Positions 53,792 to 63,445 of a DNA stretch of 64,000 bases are shown here, piece after piece. A program made the position numbers and the translations under genes. Location of the stretch: NCBI RefSeq assembly GCF_014192475.1, contig NZ_JACHXZ010000003.1, positions 248,001 through 312,000 of the forward strand, in the 5' to 3' direction. Position 1 is the stretch's first letter, and the number at the start of each line of letters is the position of its first letter. The stretch is from Simiduia aestuariiviva. GTDB lineage: Bacteria > Pseudomonadota > Gammaproteobacteria > Pseudomonadales > Cellvibrionaceae. The notes under the pieces are model-generated. The model did not search any database. It had not been told where the DNA came from and saw only the letters and a list, made by a program, of their open reading frames with translations.

Positions 53792-55153
53792 GTGGGTTCC
53801 CTCGGCCGCCGCGCGCTACTGCGACAATTGGTGCATCTAAGTCTGGCAGCGAGCCTAGCACCGTGGCAGCTCGCGCAGGCGCGCAAACCCATCGGCTGGA
53901 AAAACTGGTCGGGTTCACAATCCTGCCTGCCGCAGCGACGCGTAGCGCCCGACACTATTGTCGCGCTGCAGCAGCTAGTGGCCGATGCCCGCGGCACCCT
54001 TCGGCCCGTGGGATCCGGTCACTCTTTCTCAGCTTTAGTGCCTACAGACGACACGCTGATTTCACTCGCGCGACTGCCGCAATTCGTCAATTGCCACGCC
54101 GACGGGAGCGCCACCATTAGCGCCGGCAGCAGACTCGGCGATCTAGGCGCACCCCTGGCCGAACAGGGTCAGGCGCTCATTAACATGCCCGACATTGACG
54201 AGCAAAGCTTGGCCGGCGCGCTGGCCACGGCCACCCACGGCACCGGCGCCACTATCGGCTGCCTGTCGAGCTTTATCCAACGCCTGACCCTAGTCAAAGC
54301 CGACGGCGAGCTTCTGCAATGCAGCGCCACCGAGCAGCCTGACATTTTTAATGCGGCGCGGGTACATTTGGGCGCCCTGGGCTTGGTGACGGACTTTCGT
54401 CTGCAAAACACCCAGCCCTACCACCTCGTACGCACCACCGAATGGCGCCCCATAGAAGACATTCTGGCGACCATCGACGGCCTTGCCGATCGACATCGCA
54501 ATGTTGAGTTTTACTACATTCCCTTTTCCGGCATGGGCTTTACCGATGTACAAGACATCACCGATGCGCACACCAGCAGTACCGATAAGCTCGATCAAAA
54601 CGATGGCGCAGAAACACTCAAACAAATCCGCGACTGGCTAAGCGCCACGCCCCGCATACGCGAATTGGTATTGAGCAGCTACATGAAATCGCTCGACAAA
54701 GAAGTCAGCGTTGCACCCAGCTGGCAAAACTATGCCACCGAGCGCAACGTGCGTTTTAACGAAATGGAATATCACCTACCGCGCGCCACGGGGCTAAACG
54801 CCGTTGCGGAAATTCGCGCGGTGCTCGAGCGACATTTTCCCGAGGTGTTTTTTCCCATTGAAGTTCGCTTCGTCAAAGGCGACGACATCTGGCTGAGCCC
54901 CTTCCACCAGCAAGACAGTATTTCCATTGCCGTACACCGTTTTTTCAGCGAAGACTACCGGCCCTATTTCAACGCCGTTGAACCCATTCTGATAAAACAC
55001 GGTGGCCGCCCACACTGGGGCAAACTGAACAATCTCGATCGCCACCAATTGCGTCAACGCTACCCACACTGGCAGGACTTCTGCGATGTGCGTGCAGCAT
55101 TGGATCCCACGGGAAAATTTTTAAACCCCTACTTGCGCGGCCTATTTGGCTAG
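53792..55153 (+). CDS. FAD-linked aldonolactone oxidase family protein
   Basis: A 453-residue PCMH-type FAD oxidase (D-arabinono/L-gulono-1,4-lactone oxidase family). The FAD-binding part shows 'LRPVGSGHSFSALVPTDDTLISLARL' and 'LATATHGTGATIGCLSSFIQRLTLV', and the C-terminal ends 'DFCDVRAALDPTGKFLNPYL'. The N-terminus has a twin-arginine-like 'GRRALLRQLVHLSLAASLAPW', so export by Tat is likely. GTG start at 53792. The substrate sugar or alcohol cannot be told. Flanked by the cytochrome and the PLP protein, probably one operon. Confidence 0.88.
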   Translation: MGSLGRRALLRQLVHLSLAASLAPWQLAQARKPIGWKNWSGSQSCLPQRRVAPDTIVALQQLVADARGTLRPVGSGHSFSALVPTDDTLISLARLPQFVNCHADGSATISAGSRLGDLGAPLAEQGQALINMPDIDEQSLAGALATATHGTGATIGCLSSFIQRLTLVKADGELLQCSATEQPDIFNAARVHLGALGLVTDFRLQNTQPYHLVRTTEWRPIEDILATIDGLADRHRNVEFYYIPFSGMGFTDVQDITDAHTSSTDKLDQNDGAETLKQIRDWLSATPRIRELVLSSYMKSLDKEVSVAPSWQNYATERNVRFNEMEYHLPRATGLNAVAEIRAVLERHFPEVFFPIEVRFVKGDDIWLSPFHQQDSISIAVHRFFSEDYRPYFNAVEPILIKHGGRPHWGKLNNLDRHQLRQRYPHWQDFCDVRAALDPTGKFLNPYLRGLFG

Positions 55154-55162
55154 GAGTGCACC

Positions 55163-56467
55163 ATGGACGAGCGCCGTAACAAACCGCCCTTGCTGGCGCG
55201 CCGAAAATTACTCACCGCAGGCGCCCTCGCCGGGCTGGGTGCTTGGCTGATCAAACCGAACGATCGCGGCGCCAATCACACTCCCTACTATGAACAACTG
55301 AGCGCCAAGCTCAACCAGCTAGCGTTGGCAACGCCGCGGTTAATCATCGATAAACAGCTTCTCAATCACAACATTGATCGATTAACACACCACGTTGGAT
55401 CGCGCTTTAACTACCGCATTGTTGCCAAATCCCTGCCATCTACTGCGTTGCTTGCGCATGTCATGGCGCGGGCCAACAGTCATCGCCTCATGGTATTTCA
55501 CCAACCCTTTTTAAACGAAGTTGCGCGCGAACTGCCCCATGCGGACGTGCTCATGGGCAAACCCATGCCGGTGCAGGCCGCAAAAAACTTTTACCGCATT
55601 CATCACGCCTCGACCAGTACATTTAACCCTAGCCTGCAATTGCAATGGCTCATCGATTCTCCCGAACGTTTAGCTGCCTACGCCGCCTTGGCCGATGAAT
55701 TACACCAACCCATGCGGATCAATATTGAACTGGATATTGGGTTGCATCGCGGCGGCGTGTCACACCTCGACACTCTGAATGCTCTGATTGAGCGCATCAA
55801 TGCACACCCGCTGTTGCGGTTATCCGGGCTCATGGGTTATGAGCCGCACATCGTTAAACTGCCTGGATCAGTGCACCACTGGCAGCAACAGGCCCACCAA
55901 CACTATCGGGCTGCCATGCAACGTATCGCGCACTATTGCAACAGCGAGACGATGGAAACCATGACCTTCAATTGCGGCGGCAGTCCGACTTACCAGCTCT
56001 ACAACCAGGGCCATTGGGCATTTAACGAATTGGCCGCTGGCTCCTGTCTAGTCAAACCTACGGATTTTGATCTACCCACCCTGTCAGACCACCGCGCCGC
56101 TTGCTTTATCGCCACACCAGTATTGAAAAAGCTCCATGAAACTCGCATTCCCGGCATTAATCTCGGCAAGCTACAAGCGCTCTGGGACCCGAATAAAGCA
56201 CAAAGCTTTTTTACCTATGGCGGCTATTGGAAAGCGCATCCAGAATCTCCACGGGGTTTAAGCTACAACGCACTCTACGGCCGGTCCACCAATCAAGACC
56301 TGTTAAATGGCTCAAACAGCGTGCAATTAAATGTTGATGACTGGATTTTCCTGCGCCCCACACAAAGTGAATTCGTGTTTTTACAGTTTGGCGATCTCGT
56401 CGTCATCGATGCCGAGCAGGAATCGCACTTTTGGCCCATACTAAGCGCACACGCTTCGGCGGCATAG
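55163..56467 (+). CDS. Exported PLP-dependent alanine racemase-like (DSD1 family) protein
   Basis: A 434-residue protein. The N-terminus 'ARRKLLTAGALAGLGAWLIKP' has a twin-arginine signal. The fold-type III domain starts 'PRLIIDKQLLNHNIDRLTHHVGSRFNYRIVAKSLPSTALLAH', where K in 'VAKSLPS' is the likely PLP Schiff-base Lys, and continues 'IELDIGLHRGGVSHLDTLNALIERINAHPLLRLSGLMGYE'. D-threonine aldolase or D-serine dehydratase relatives share this layout. Periplasmic PLP enzymes are uncommon. The gene is 9 bp downstream of the FAD oxidase. Confidence 0.82.
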   Translation: MDERRNKPPLLARRKLLTAGALAGLGAWLIKPNDRGANHTPYYEQLSAKLNQLALATPRLIIDKQLLNHNIDRLTHHVGSRFNYRIVAKSLPSTALLAHVMARANSHRLMVFHQPFLNEVARELPHADVLMGKPMPVQAAKNFYRIHHASTSTFNPSLQLQWLIDSPERLAAYAALADELHQPMRINIELDIGLHRGGVSHLDTLNALIERINAHPLLRLSGLMGYEPHIVKLPGSVHHWQQQAHQHYRAAMQRIAHYCNSETMETMTFNCGGSPTYQLYNQGHWAFNELAAGSCLVKPTDFDLPTLSDHRAACFIATPVLKKLHETRIPGINLGKLQALWDPNKAQSFFTYGGYWKAHPESPRGLSYNALYGRSTNQDLLNGSNSVQLNVDDWIFLRPTQSEFVFLQFGDLVVIDAEQESHFWPILSAHASAA

Positions 56468-56494
56468 CCGCACCTTGAATAGCAGGAGGCTTTT

Positions 56495-57169
56495 GTGAAT
56501 AAAAAATGGGTTTGGGGATTTCCACTCGCCGTCGCCATCGCCATAGCCGCTGGCAAATTAATGCAGGTGCAGGATGCACCCAATAGCGTCGCCAATCATA
56601 AACTGAGACCACAGAGCACTGCACCAGAGCAACCCGCAAATGAGCTCACAAAAACCTCTGCCGCCGCCGAGAATTCACACCCTTGGTTACAACATCCCCA
56701 AGTGCAGGCCTACTTAAAGCGTCAGGCCGATAAAGATGCAATGCGCGCCTACTTCAACAGTGACGACAATGATCCTGAACAGGCGCAGGCCATGTGGGAT
56801 TACATTGAATCACTGGAGCAAAGCAATGCGGTGATGGGCTTTGAAGCACTGCATTTAAAGATGGCATGGCTGGAAAAAAACAGCGCATCGGAAGAGGAGT
56901 TTAAAACCCGCACAACCGAGCTGATGGATAAATTTCGACGCGAGGCTCATGCGAGTGCGGCGAAATACAATCCAGAAAACACCCCTGAGTTTAAAAACTA
57001 TAAACAGCAGGAAAAGGCCATTGTGGCTGAAGTACAAAATATGACGTCATTTCCCGACGGTATGACTCAACAGGCCTACTTGCGCCAGCGGCTGCTGGAG
57101 GCGCGCATGGATGCCTATCAAGGTGAGACTAACGCAAACAGCGCTACTGACGACGATGATGACGACTAG
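56495..57169 (+). CDS. Membrane-anchored helical protein of unknown function
   Basis: A 224-residue protein with an N-terminal anchor ('VWGFPLAVAIAIAAGKLM') and a helical periplasmic domain, ending in an acidic tail of six Asp. The pattern 'FPDGMTQQAYLRQRLLEARMDAY' superficially recalls lipase chaperones, but the length is short and the RxxFDY motif is absent. GTG start with GGAGG upstream. It follows the PLP gene by 27 bp and is probably part of that operon. Confidence 0.7.
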   Translation: MNKKWVWGFPLAVAIAIAAGKLMQVQDAPNSVANHKLRPQSTAPEQPANELTKTSAAAENSHPWLQHPQVQAYLKRQADKDAMRAYFNSDDNDPEQAQAMWDYIESLEQSNAVMGFEALHLKMAWLEKNSASEEEFKTRTTELMDKFRREAHASAAKYNPENTPEFKNYKQQEKAIVAEVQNMTSFPDGMTQQAYLRQRLLEARMDAYQGETNANSATDDDDDD

Positions 57170-57183
57170 CAGGCAACGCCTGC
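57169..57183. terminator. Short hairpin between convergent genes
   Basis: GCAGGC-aac-GCCTGC, no T run immediately after. Position between two convergent genes suggests a terminator, but it is not a standard one. Confidence 0.35.
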
Positions 57184-57237
57184 CAGTCGCTTATACTTAA
57201 CTTTTCCTATCAATTTACTTTTAGTTTTACCTAGCCC

Positions 57238-58689
57238 CTACAACAGGCCTTCAACTAAATCGTAAAACCAATCGTGATTATTGATAAAGTCTGAACTATT
57301 GTCCGTTTCCACCGCGCGTATTGGTGCGCCGCCTCGGTAATTCACCACATTGTTCATGAAGTCATATAGCGACAATCCCAACTCCTCAATCTCACCATAG
57401 CGGAAGTCCAATACCGTGGTGCAGTGGCTTTCATTAAAGTCGCGGTACATGGGGAAGTAATAACTCCAATTTCCTGTCGCCGCCAATTGGGGAATTAAAT
57501 TATCCGCCGTATCCTGTTGCCACTTGGCCCGCAATTTATTGAGCTTTTCGTTGGCGTCCGGCTCATTTTGGATGTCGTCGTAGAAGCGCTCATAGGAATA
57601 GGAGCTGAAGTTTCCATCGGCAAGAAAGTGCGTTATGCCAAGTCGATCACTTGGGAATTTAGCCGATAAACCGCCGTACAAACTCGCCAAGCGGTTAGTG
57701 TCAAATCCCGGGGTGATTTCGCGCAGCATATTGATAGGGTTTTCGTCTGCGGGATTGCCCGATGGGCTAAACATAGTCCACGAACTCAACACTTCGCGAT
57801 GCAGTGGCAGCGATGGGTAGCGTTCATTGTCCGTACTTGTTAGCGGAGCATCGTACAAAGGGCCCGAGTCATCCACTAGATAGCCATAACTGCTTTCAAA
57901 ATGACCCCGCAACTTGGAGTAATTTAGCAACGCTCCAATACTGCCCGCACTGCAGCCCGTCACCGCCATTTGGGTTGGCTTTTTCAAATTGTTTTTAACC
58001 CAGGAGGTCACAGCCTGCACATTGCGCAAGCCATTGTGGTGCCAAACCAAGTCTTCGTTTTGGCCCGCGGGGTCTTCGTAAACCACAGTTTTATCACCCA
58101 CGTAAATATCACCGGTGCAATAGGGAACATACACAATGTTCCATTCGCCAGTTTTAAACTGGTTGTAGGGATGATGGGTATAAATTATCGGTGATGCCGC
58201 GGCTGTACCCAAGTTGGCCGAATTTTGGAAATCCAAAAGGTTGATATTTTGAACATAGTTATCGGGAATGCCGTTCGGATTGCGCGCACCGCGAATACCC
58301 GCTTGGCCAGAACAACTGGCATAGTCCCAACACGCGCCACCGCCCTCGAAATAGAACACCGTGTTGTTGGTATCTGGCACTCGATAAACAAAAAATTTGA
58401 ACGGCGAGCCATTGCCACACATGGCGCCACTGCTCAGCGGCACATCGACCTTCTGCCAATTGTCATAATTGCCGGGGTTAAAGCCATCGTTAAAACCCGC
58501 CACTTTTTGCTGCAGTGGATACATCCCCTGCGTTTCGGAAAAAGTCACCGGGTCATTTGCGGATTCTGGATAGAAAAGATTACTCAGTGTTTTCCAAAAG
58601 CCATAGTCACCCGGTTCGGCCTGAACGGTCTGCACCGGTAGTAAAACCATCGCCATTGAACACAACAGCACGAAACGCAGTGTTTTCAT
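57238..58689 (-). CDS. Pectinacetylesterase/Notum-family secreted esterase
   Basis: A 483-residue exported hydrolase. The signal peptide 'LRFVLLCSMAMVLLPVQTVQA' is followed by 'VFYFEGGGACWDYASCSG', then 'NEDLVWHHNGLRNVQAV', and the nucleophile elbow 'VTGCSAGSIGALLNY'. The overall order fits CE13/pectinacetylesterase and Notum-like carboxylesterases. ATG at 58689 is preferred, with 58707 as alternative. Substrate: acetylated pectin or another ester. The 350 bp upstream have no gene. Confidence 0.85.
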   Translation of the reverse strand: MKTLRFVLLCSMAMVLLPVQTVQAEPGDYGFWKTLSNLFYPESANDPVTFSETQGMYPLQQKVAGFNDGFNPGNYDNWQKVDVPLSSGAMCGNGSPFKFFVYRVPDTNNTVFYFEGGGACWDYASCSGQAGIRGARNPNGIPDNYVQNINLLDFQNSANLGTAAASPIIYTHHPYNQFKTGEWNIVYVPYCTGDIYVGDKTVVYEDPAGQNEDLVWHHNGLRNVQAVTSWVKNNLKKPTQMAVTGCSAGSIGALLNYSKLRGHFESSYGYLVDDSGPLYDAPLTSTDNERYPSLPLHREVLSSWTMFSPSGNPADENPINMLREITPGFDTNRLASLYGGLSAKFPSDRLGITHFLADGNFSSYSYERFYDDIQNEPDANEKLNKLRAKWQQDTADNLIPQLAATGNWSYYFPMYRDFNESHCTTVLDFRYGEIEELGLSLYDFMNNVVNYRGGAPIRAVETDNSSDFINNHDWFYDLVEGLL

Positions 58690-59038
58690 TGTCTTGCCCC
58701 TGTTCATAATTATTCGAAAGCGCCACCCATTGCGGCGGCGACAATTGTCGAACAGCGGGAAGACTAGACCGCGCAAGCTAAGCACTAGCCGAAGCGGACA
58801 ATATCAAACAAGGCATGCCAGACCGTGAAAACCTACACATCGAACAGTAGTGCGCAGCACTGCACGCAGCTACCCCAGCAGGCCGACACACAGCCATCCC
58901 TCGACAAAGGTTGATTGCAGCCTAGCCAGCGGTAGGTGGGGCGTCCAGAACTGTTTCTTCATGCGACTCACGGGTCACATAGCCGCCAGAAATATCAAAC
59001 AATAGTACTAGCTAGCTTTTCGTTTTTAGTAGAAATCC
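58690..59038. other. 349-bp region between the esterase start and the hemoglobin end
   Basis: No ORF with family similarity and no clear RNA gene. It should contain the esterase promoter. A CTAG pair and AATAGTACTAGCTAGC near 59000 are not strong signals. Confidence 0.45.
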
Positions 59039-59482
59039 CTAATCTGCTGTGTGGCTGCGCTGCTCGCGTGCCACCTGAGACATCTGCCGAATGCGTTCAG
59101 CGGGGACTTTCAGCTGGTCGAGCAAATACACCTTAAATTCTTCATCGTAGGGCATCCGCTCTAGGGCCTTTTGCATACAAAACAACCAGGCGTCGCGCTC
59201 CGATTCCGTCACATTTAAATGCGCATGCACTTTAGGGATGTTGATGGGCCCATAGGACTCGGCAAACAGTCGAGGGCCGCCCAGCCAACCACACAAAAAT
59301 CGTGTGAGCTTATCGCGCCGCACCAGGTCCGCGTCCGTGTGCATGGCGTGGATTTTTTGCGCCACGGACTGCTCGGCCATGGCATCGTAAAAATAATCGA
59401 CAAGTTGCTTGATACCCTCGTACTTACCAGCGCTTTGAAAAGAATTATCCATCAAGCCAAAGGGCTTTTTAGCTGCAAACAT
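59039..59482 (-). CDS. Group II truncated hemoglobin
   Basis: A 147-residue heme protein. 'GGIKQLVDYFYDAMAE'-like opening, 'RRDKLTRFLCGWLGGPRLFAESYGP' (with the conserved Trp of group II) and 'VHAHLNVTESERDAWLFCM' containing the proximal His. These proteins handle O2, NO or sulfide. Its start region shares the 200-bp gap with the choice-of-anchor gene on the other strand. Confidence 0.9.
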   Translation of the reverse strand: MFAAKKPFGLMDNSFQSAGKYEGIKQLVDYFYDAMAEQSVAQKIHAMHTDADLVRRDKLTRFLCGWLGGPRLFAESYGPINIPKVHAHLNVTESERDAWLFCMQKALERMPYDEEFKVYLLDQLKVPAERIRQMSQVAREQRSHTAD

Positions 59483-59684
59483 CGTGTTAACTCTGGGTGT
59501 TTAGGCGGTCGTCCATCATACGGTTCACACTTTTGTTCAGCAAGCAAACGCTGCCTCAAGCCCATTTGAACTAAGGCATTAAACCCATCAAAAAACACGG
59601 CAAATGGCACATCCATTGCTGATTTTGGAAGCGCCTCAGTAGAGGCTATGAAAAACTCTATAAACAGCAACAAAGGAACATACG

Positions 59685-60518
59685 ATGAAAAGGAATCTCA
59701 TCTATTCAGCTCTTACCGCCTGCGCACTTTTATGCGGAAATGCTGCGCAAGCATTGGTCGTCACCCCTGAAAGCGACGCAAATCTGCTTGCCAATAATAT
59801 TGCCGGCAGTGGGATTACCATTAGCAATGTAAATTACATTGGTGCATCCGGCGCGTCGGGATTATTTACAGATGGGCTGAGTTCTGGCCTTGGATTTGAT
59901 ACAGGGGTACTACTTACGACAGGCTCTGCGGCAGGCGCAGTGGGGCCCAATAATGTAAGCAATTACAGCGTCAATAACAGCATGGCCGGAGACAGCGATT
60001 TAGATAGCCTGTCTGGTGTTACGACTAACGATGCCACTAGCTTATCGTTCGACTTTGAATTCGACGGCGGCAGCGGCGGAGATATCTTTTTTAACTTTAT
60101 TTTTGCCTCTGAAGAATACAACGAGTATGTGGGATCAACCTACAACGATGTGTTTGGACTTTTTGTAAATGGCACAAATATCGCGCTTTTACCGGACACC
60201 ACTCCCGTCACCATCAACAATGTGAATAACACCAGCAATGCAGCCTACTTCAACGACAATGCCGCTGGCACGCACAACATTCAGTACGATGGCTTTACCA
60301 AATCGCTCAGTGTTTCTATGAAGGGTCTTTCCGCAGGTTTACACACGATGAAATTCGCAATCGCTGACGGCACCGACTTTGCTTGGGATTCCGGGATATT
60401 TATTCAAGCCGGCTCTTTCTCTGATACGCCAACCGATGTGCCAGAGCCAGCGCCTATGCTACTGCTATCACTTGGTTTAATTGGTCTAGGCTTCGCTCGT
60501 AAACGCGCAAACACCTAA
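59685..60518 (+). CDS. Choice-of-anchor L, PEP-CTERM protein
   Basis: A 277-residue exported protein. A signal peptide ends 'GNAAQA', the body has 'FDFEFDGGSGGDIFFNFIFASEEYNEYVGSTYNDVFGLFVNG' (choice-of-anchor L), and the C-terminus 'VPEPAPMLLLSLGLIGLGFARKR' is a PEP-CTERM sorting signal. It should be processed by an exosortase, which is not in this window. Probably an extracellular matrix or surface component. Confidence 0.9.
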   Translation: MKRNLIYSALTACALLCGNAAQALVVTPESDANLLANNIAGSGITISNVNYIGASGASGLFTDGLSSGLGFDTGVLLTTGSAAGAVGPNNVSNYSVNNSMAGDSDLDSLSGVTTNDATSLSFDFEFDGGSGGDIFFNFIFASEEYNEYVGSTYNDVFGLFVNGTNIALLPDTTPVTINNVNNTSNAAYFNDNAAGTHNIQYDGFTKSLSVSMKGLSAGLHTMKFAIADGTDFAWDSGIFIQAGSFSDTPTDVPEPAPMLLLSLGLIGLGFARKRANT

Positions 60519-60533
60519 TCGCCCAACTTGAAG

Positions 60534-60569
60534 GATCGGCGGCAACTCGCACTGGAGTTGTTGCCGATC
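60534..60569. terminator. Hairpin between convergent genes
   Basis: GATCGGCGGCAACT and AGTTGTTGCCGATC pair except at two internal positions; an 8-base loop separates them. It lies between the stops of the PEP-CTERM and DUF4124 genes. No long T tract. Confidence 0.5.
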
Positions 60570-61092
60570 ACTCTCCTGCCCCAGACAGCGCTGCATTGCG
60601 CTCGCGATTTATCCGATCCACCATTTCTTGAGTGCTCGTTACCGGATCGTTATTAGCGTTGTCTTTTTCATTTTCAGACTGGATGCCGCCAATAACATTT
60701 CGGTTGGGTTCCAATGCGATAGCCTCCGCATCAACCCCCGCAGGCGGCGCCTCGCCAAAATGCGTCACACCCTGTGCGTCAACCCAGCGATACACGTGTG
60801 TGGCGCCACTGGAATCCACCGTCATGGCGTCAGGCAATATATCGGCGGCAGAATCAGTAGCCGATAAGGTGGCTTGCTTGGCCGATTGCAAGGTTCGCGC
60901 CACGGTTGCCGCCATTTGATCAACGCTGAGATCGGGTGCAACGCGAGTGGTGGCATCAGACCAGCTATTTATGCCCAGCAGCGACCAGGGCGTATGGCCT
61001 GTGCGCAAGTACAACAAATAGCTGCTCACACTCAACATTAAGACACTCATCACCAGACTTTTAAGTATCCATTTACCCATGTAACCAAACAT
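60568..61092 (-). CDS. DUF4124 membrane protein
   Basis: A 174-residue protein. One N-terminal transmembrane helix ('LVMSVLMLSVSSYLLYL') precedes a periplasmic region with the DUF4124 motif 'VYRWVDAQGVTHFGEAPPAG'. The C-terminus is charged. Follows alkB by 11 bp and is probably co-transcribed. Function unknown. Confidence 0.88.
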   Translation of the reverse strand: MFGYMGKWILKSLVMSVLMLSVSSYLLYLRTGHTPWSLLGINSWSDATTRVAPDLSVDQMAATVARTLQSAKQATLSATDSAADILPDAMTVDSSGATHVYRWVDAQGVTHFGEAPPAGVDAEAIALEPNRNVIGGIQSENEKDNANNDPVTSTQEMVDRINRERNAALSGAGE

Positions 61093-61103
61093 CTATTTCT
61101 CCA

Positions 61104-62339
61104 TTAGGATCCAACAGGCGCACTGCCGTAACGCTGCAACAATGCCGCGCGGCTGGCGGGATCTATGTTGACCTTCGACAAATCACCTTGAATGTGGCCG
61201 AGAGACAACAATCGAGGGTCCATCACTTTGAACCAAAGCTGCGGAAAATATGCAACTAAAAACATCCCATAGTACCCATTGGGCAAACGCGGCAAATCGG
61301 GAAAATCGCGCAGCGACTGATAAGCGCGCGCCATGTTGGCGTGGTGGTCGCTATGGCGCTGCAGATGAAACAGTATTTGATTGGTGAGCTTATGGTTCGA
61401 ATTCCACGAGTGGTGCGGCGCACAGGGCTCGTATCGCCCGTTGTCACGCTTCGCGCGCAGCAAGCCATAGTGCTCAATATAATTCGCACTGGTGAGCTGC
61501 CACCAAGCCAGCACATTGTGGATCAATAAAAAGGGAAGCATCTGCCAACCCAACCACACCAGGATGCCACCCTGCAGCACGATTGATATTGCATAGGAGT
61601 GTAAAATTTCATTGTGAATACTCCACGGAGCGCGCCCCTGCTTCGCCAATCGCTGCGCTTCCAATTGCCAGCCCCGCACTAGGGCACCCGGCATTTCGCG
61701 CAGAGCAAAGCGGTAGATGCTCTCCCCCATGCGCGAGGACGCCACATCCTCTGGCGTCGACACGTGACGATGGTGACCGCGATTGTGTTCAATCCAAAAG
61801 TGTCCGTAGAACGGCACAGCCAACACACACTTTGCCAGCCATCGATCCAGGCTGCGGGTTTTATGCCCCAACTCGTGCCCGGTATTTATACCCAAGCCGG
61901 CTGCGAGCCCAACCGACATACTCACCGCCAAATAGCCCCAAACACTCACCTCGTGAGTTGCCAGCCACCAAGCCGCCCCGATAAACGCGAGATAGTGCAC
62001 CGGCACCACCCAGTAAGTGAGCCAGCGATAATAGCGATCTTGCTCCAATTGTGGCACCACCGCTTCCGGCGGATTATTGGTATCTTCACCAATCCACCAA
62101 TCCAACAGCGGAAAAATCACATAGCCCTGCAACAACGGATACCACAACAAAACCTCTAGATCGGTGAGCATATAAAGGCCGATTCCGATCCAACAAAACA
62201 GCGGATTAATGACCGACCAAGCCCAGGCCCAACGCTTTCCATCACGGTATTCAATGGTTTGCCCGTGCGCGTCTAGGGCACAGTAAGTGTGATTTAACCA
62301 ACGCATGTGTGCAATCTCGCCCAATGGATGTGTTATCAA
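61104..62339 (-). CDS. alkB: Alkane 1-monooxygenase (AlkB)
   Basis: A 411-residue di-iron integral-membrane hydroxylase. The histidine motifs are complete: 'GHELGHK', 'HNRGHHRHV' and 'LQRHSDHHA', along with 'NYIEHYGL', and six helices. It oxidises medium-chain n-alkanes at the terminal carbon, using rubredoxin, which is not encoded here. Start could be ATG at 62339 or the internal MRWLNHTY at 62306. Length fits the family. Confidence 0.93.
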   Translation of the reverse strand: MITHPLGEIAHMRWLNHTYCALDAHGQTIEYRDGKRWAWAWSVINPLFCWIGIGLYMLTDLEVLLWYPLLQGYVIFPLLDWWIGEDTNNPPEAVVPQLEQDRYYRWLTYWVVPVHYLAFIGAAWWLATHEVSVWGYLAVSMSVGLAAGLGINTGHELGHKTRSLDRWLAKCVLAVPFYGHFWIEHNRGHHRHVSTPEDVASSRMGESIYRFALREMPGALVRGWQLEAQRLAKQGRAPWSIHNEILHSYAISIVLQGGILVWLGWQMLPFLLIHNVLAWWQLTSANYIEHYGLLRAKRDNGRYEPCAPHHSWNSNHKLTNQILFHLQRHSDHHANMARAYQSLRDFPDLPRLPNGYYGMFLVAYFPQLWFKVMDPRLLSLGHIQGDLSKVNIDPASRAALLQRYGSAPVGS

Positions 62340-62409
62340 TAATCTGCCAATAACTCAGTAGGCGCAATGTTTGGCGCACCAATCCACGCAAGGGCGCCCA
62401 CGGCAACAG

Positions 62410-63342
62410 CTATCGGGCGACCTTGTCGGATTCCAGGTATTGCGCAAATAGCCCGTCGGCCTGAATAACCTCACAAAACCATTGCACACCACGCCCACTG
62501 CGTGCCTCATCCCAGGCGAGATAGAGCGGCACCTGATAGCTGGGCTTGATCGCATCTAGCGCGACGAGCGCACCCTGCTCAATCAAGGCCTGTACGCGCC
62601 CCTGTGGCAAAAAGCCAAAACCCAAGCCCGCCACAATTGCCTGCTCTTTAGCGTAGTAGTGGTCCACCAGTATTTGACGTCGCACCTCATACAGCCCCAC
62701 CGAGCGCGGCGCCAGCCGCCGGGCCGAATCGCGCAAGACTATTTGCGCATGGCAGGCTAGGTCCGATTGCGCGAGCGATTTACGGCGCCGGTTCACCAGC
62801 GGGTGCGTTGGCGCACACACCAAGCGGAAGGCCAAAGAGCCCAAGGGCGATTGCTGCACCTTGAGATCCGTGGGCGGATGCTCTGAGACGCCAATCAACA
62901 GGTCGGCTCGCTGATCTGCCAAGGCTTCCCAACTGCCGCTCAACGCCTCTTCGCGAACATCTATTTCGACGTTGGGTTGCAGCTCTGCAAAGCGTGCGAT
63001 CGCTGGCCACAAGGGCGCCATGGGCAGAATGGACTCAACCACGAGTCGCAGCCGCGGCTCCCAGCCGGTGGCCAATTGGCGGGCCTCAACTGTGAGCTGC
63101 TCGGCACCGTCGAGTAGACGGCGGGCCCGTTTTAGCACCTGCCGGCCGGCTTCGGTCATGACCGCGCGCTGGCCAGAGCGATCGAAAAGTTGTAGCTGCA
63201 AATAGTCCTCCAACTGCTTAACCGTGTACGACAGCGCCGAAGGCACCTTATGCAGCTCTAGCGCCGCCGCCGCAAAGCTGCCCTTGCGGTCGATGGCATC
63301 CAATACGTGTAGGGCCTCTAAGGTCAGCAAGTTCACCACCAT
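62410..63342 (-). CDS. LysR-family transcriptional regulator
   Basis: A 310-residue regulator. The N-terminal helix-turn-helix is 'LLTLEALHVLDAIDRKGSFAAAALELHKVPSALSYTVKQLEDYLQLQLF', followed by the periplasmic-binding-like effector domain. It diverges from the azoreductase gene, with the likely operator at 63351-63369, so it probably controls that gene and itself. Confidence 0.93.
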   Translation of the reverse strand: MVVNLLTLEALHVLDAIDRKGSFAAAALELHKVPSALSYTVKQLEDYLQLQLFDRSGQRAVMTEAGRQVLKRARRLLDGAEQLTVEARQLATGWEPRLRLVVESILPMAPLWPAIARFAELQPNVEIDVREEALSGSWEALADQRADLLIGVSEHPPTDLKVQQSPLGSLAFRLVCAPTHPLVNRRRKSLAQSDLACHAQIVLRDSARRLAPRSVGLYEVRRQILVDHYYAKEQAIVAGLGFGFLPQGRVQALIEQGALVALDAIKPSYQVPLYLAWDEARSGRGVQWFCEVIQADGLFAQYLESDKVAR

Positions 63343-63350
63343 TCAATTTT

Positions 63351-63369
63351 TTTGATTAATGAGCTCAAA
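63351..63369. promoter_or_regulatory. Candidate LysR binding site
   Basis: TTTGA - 9 bp - TCAAA lies in the 103-bp gap between lysR and azoR. The dyad spacing is compatible with a LysR box. Inference from symmetry and position. Confidence 0.45.
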
Positions 63370-63445
63370 ATATACCGCTTTTTAAACGTATTCTCCGGTT
63401 TTATAGTCACCACATCATCGTTCAGTGTGAAATTGGAGCCAAAAA

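Noticed and set aside
56495-57169. Lipase chaperone (LifO)
   Set aside because: Too short, and the conserved RxxFDY motif is missing; only a weak pattern resemblance.
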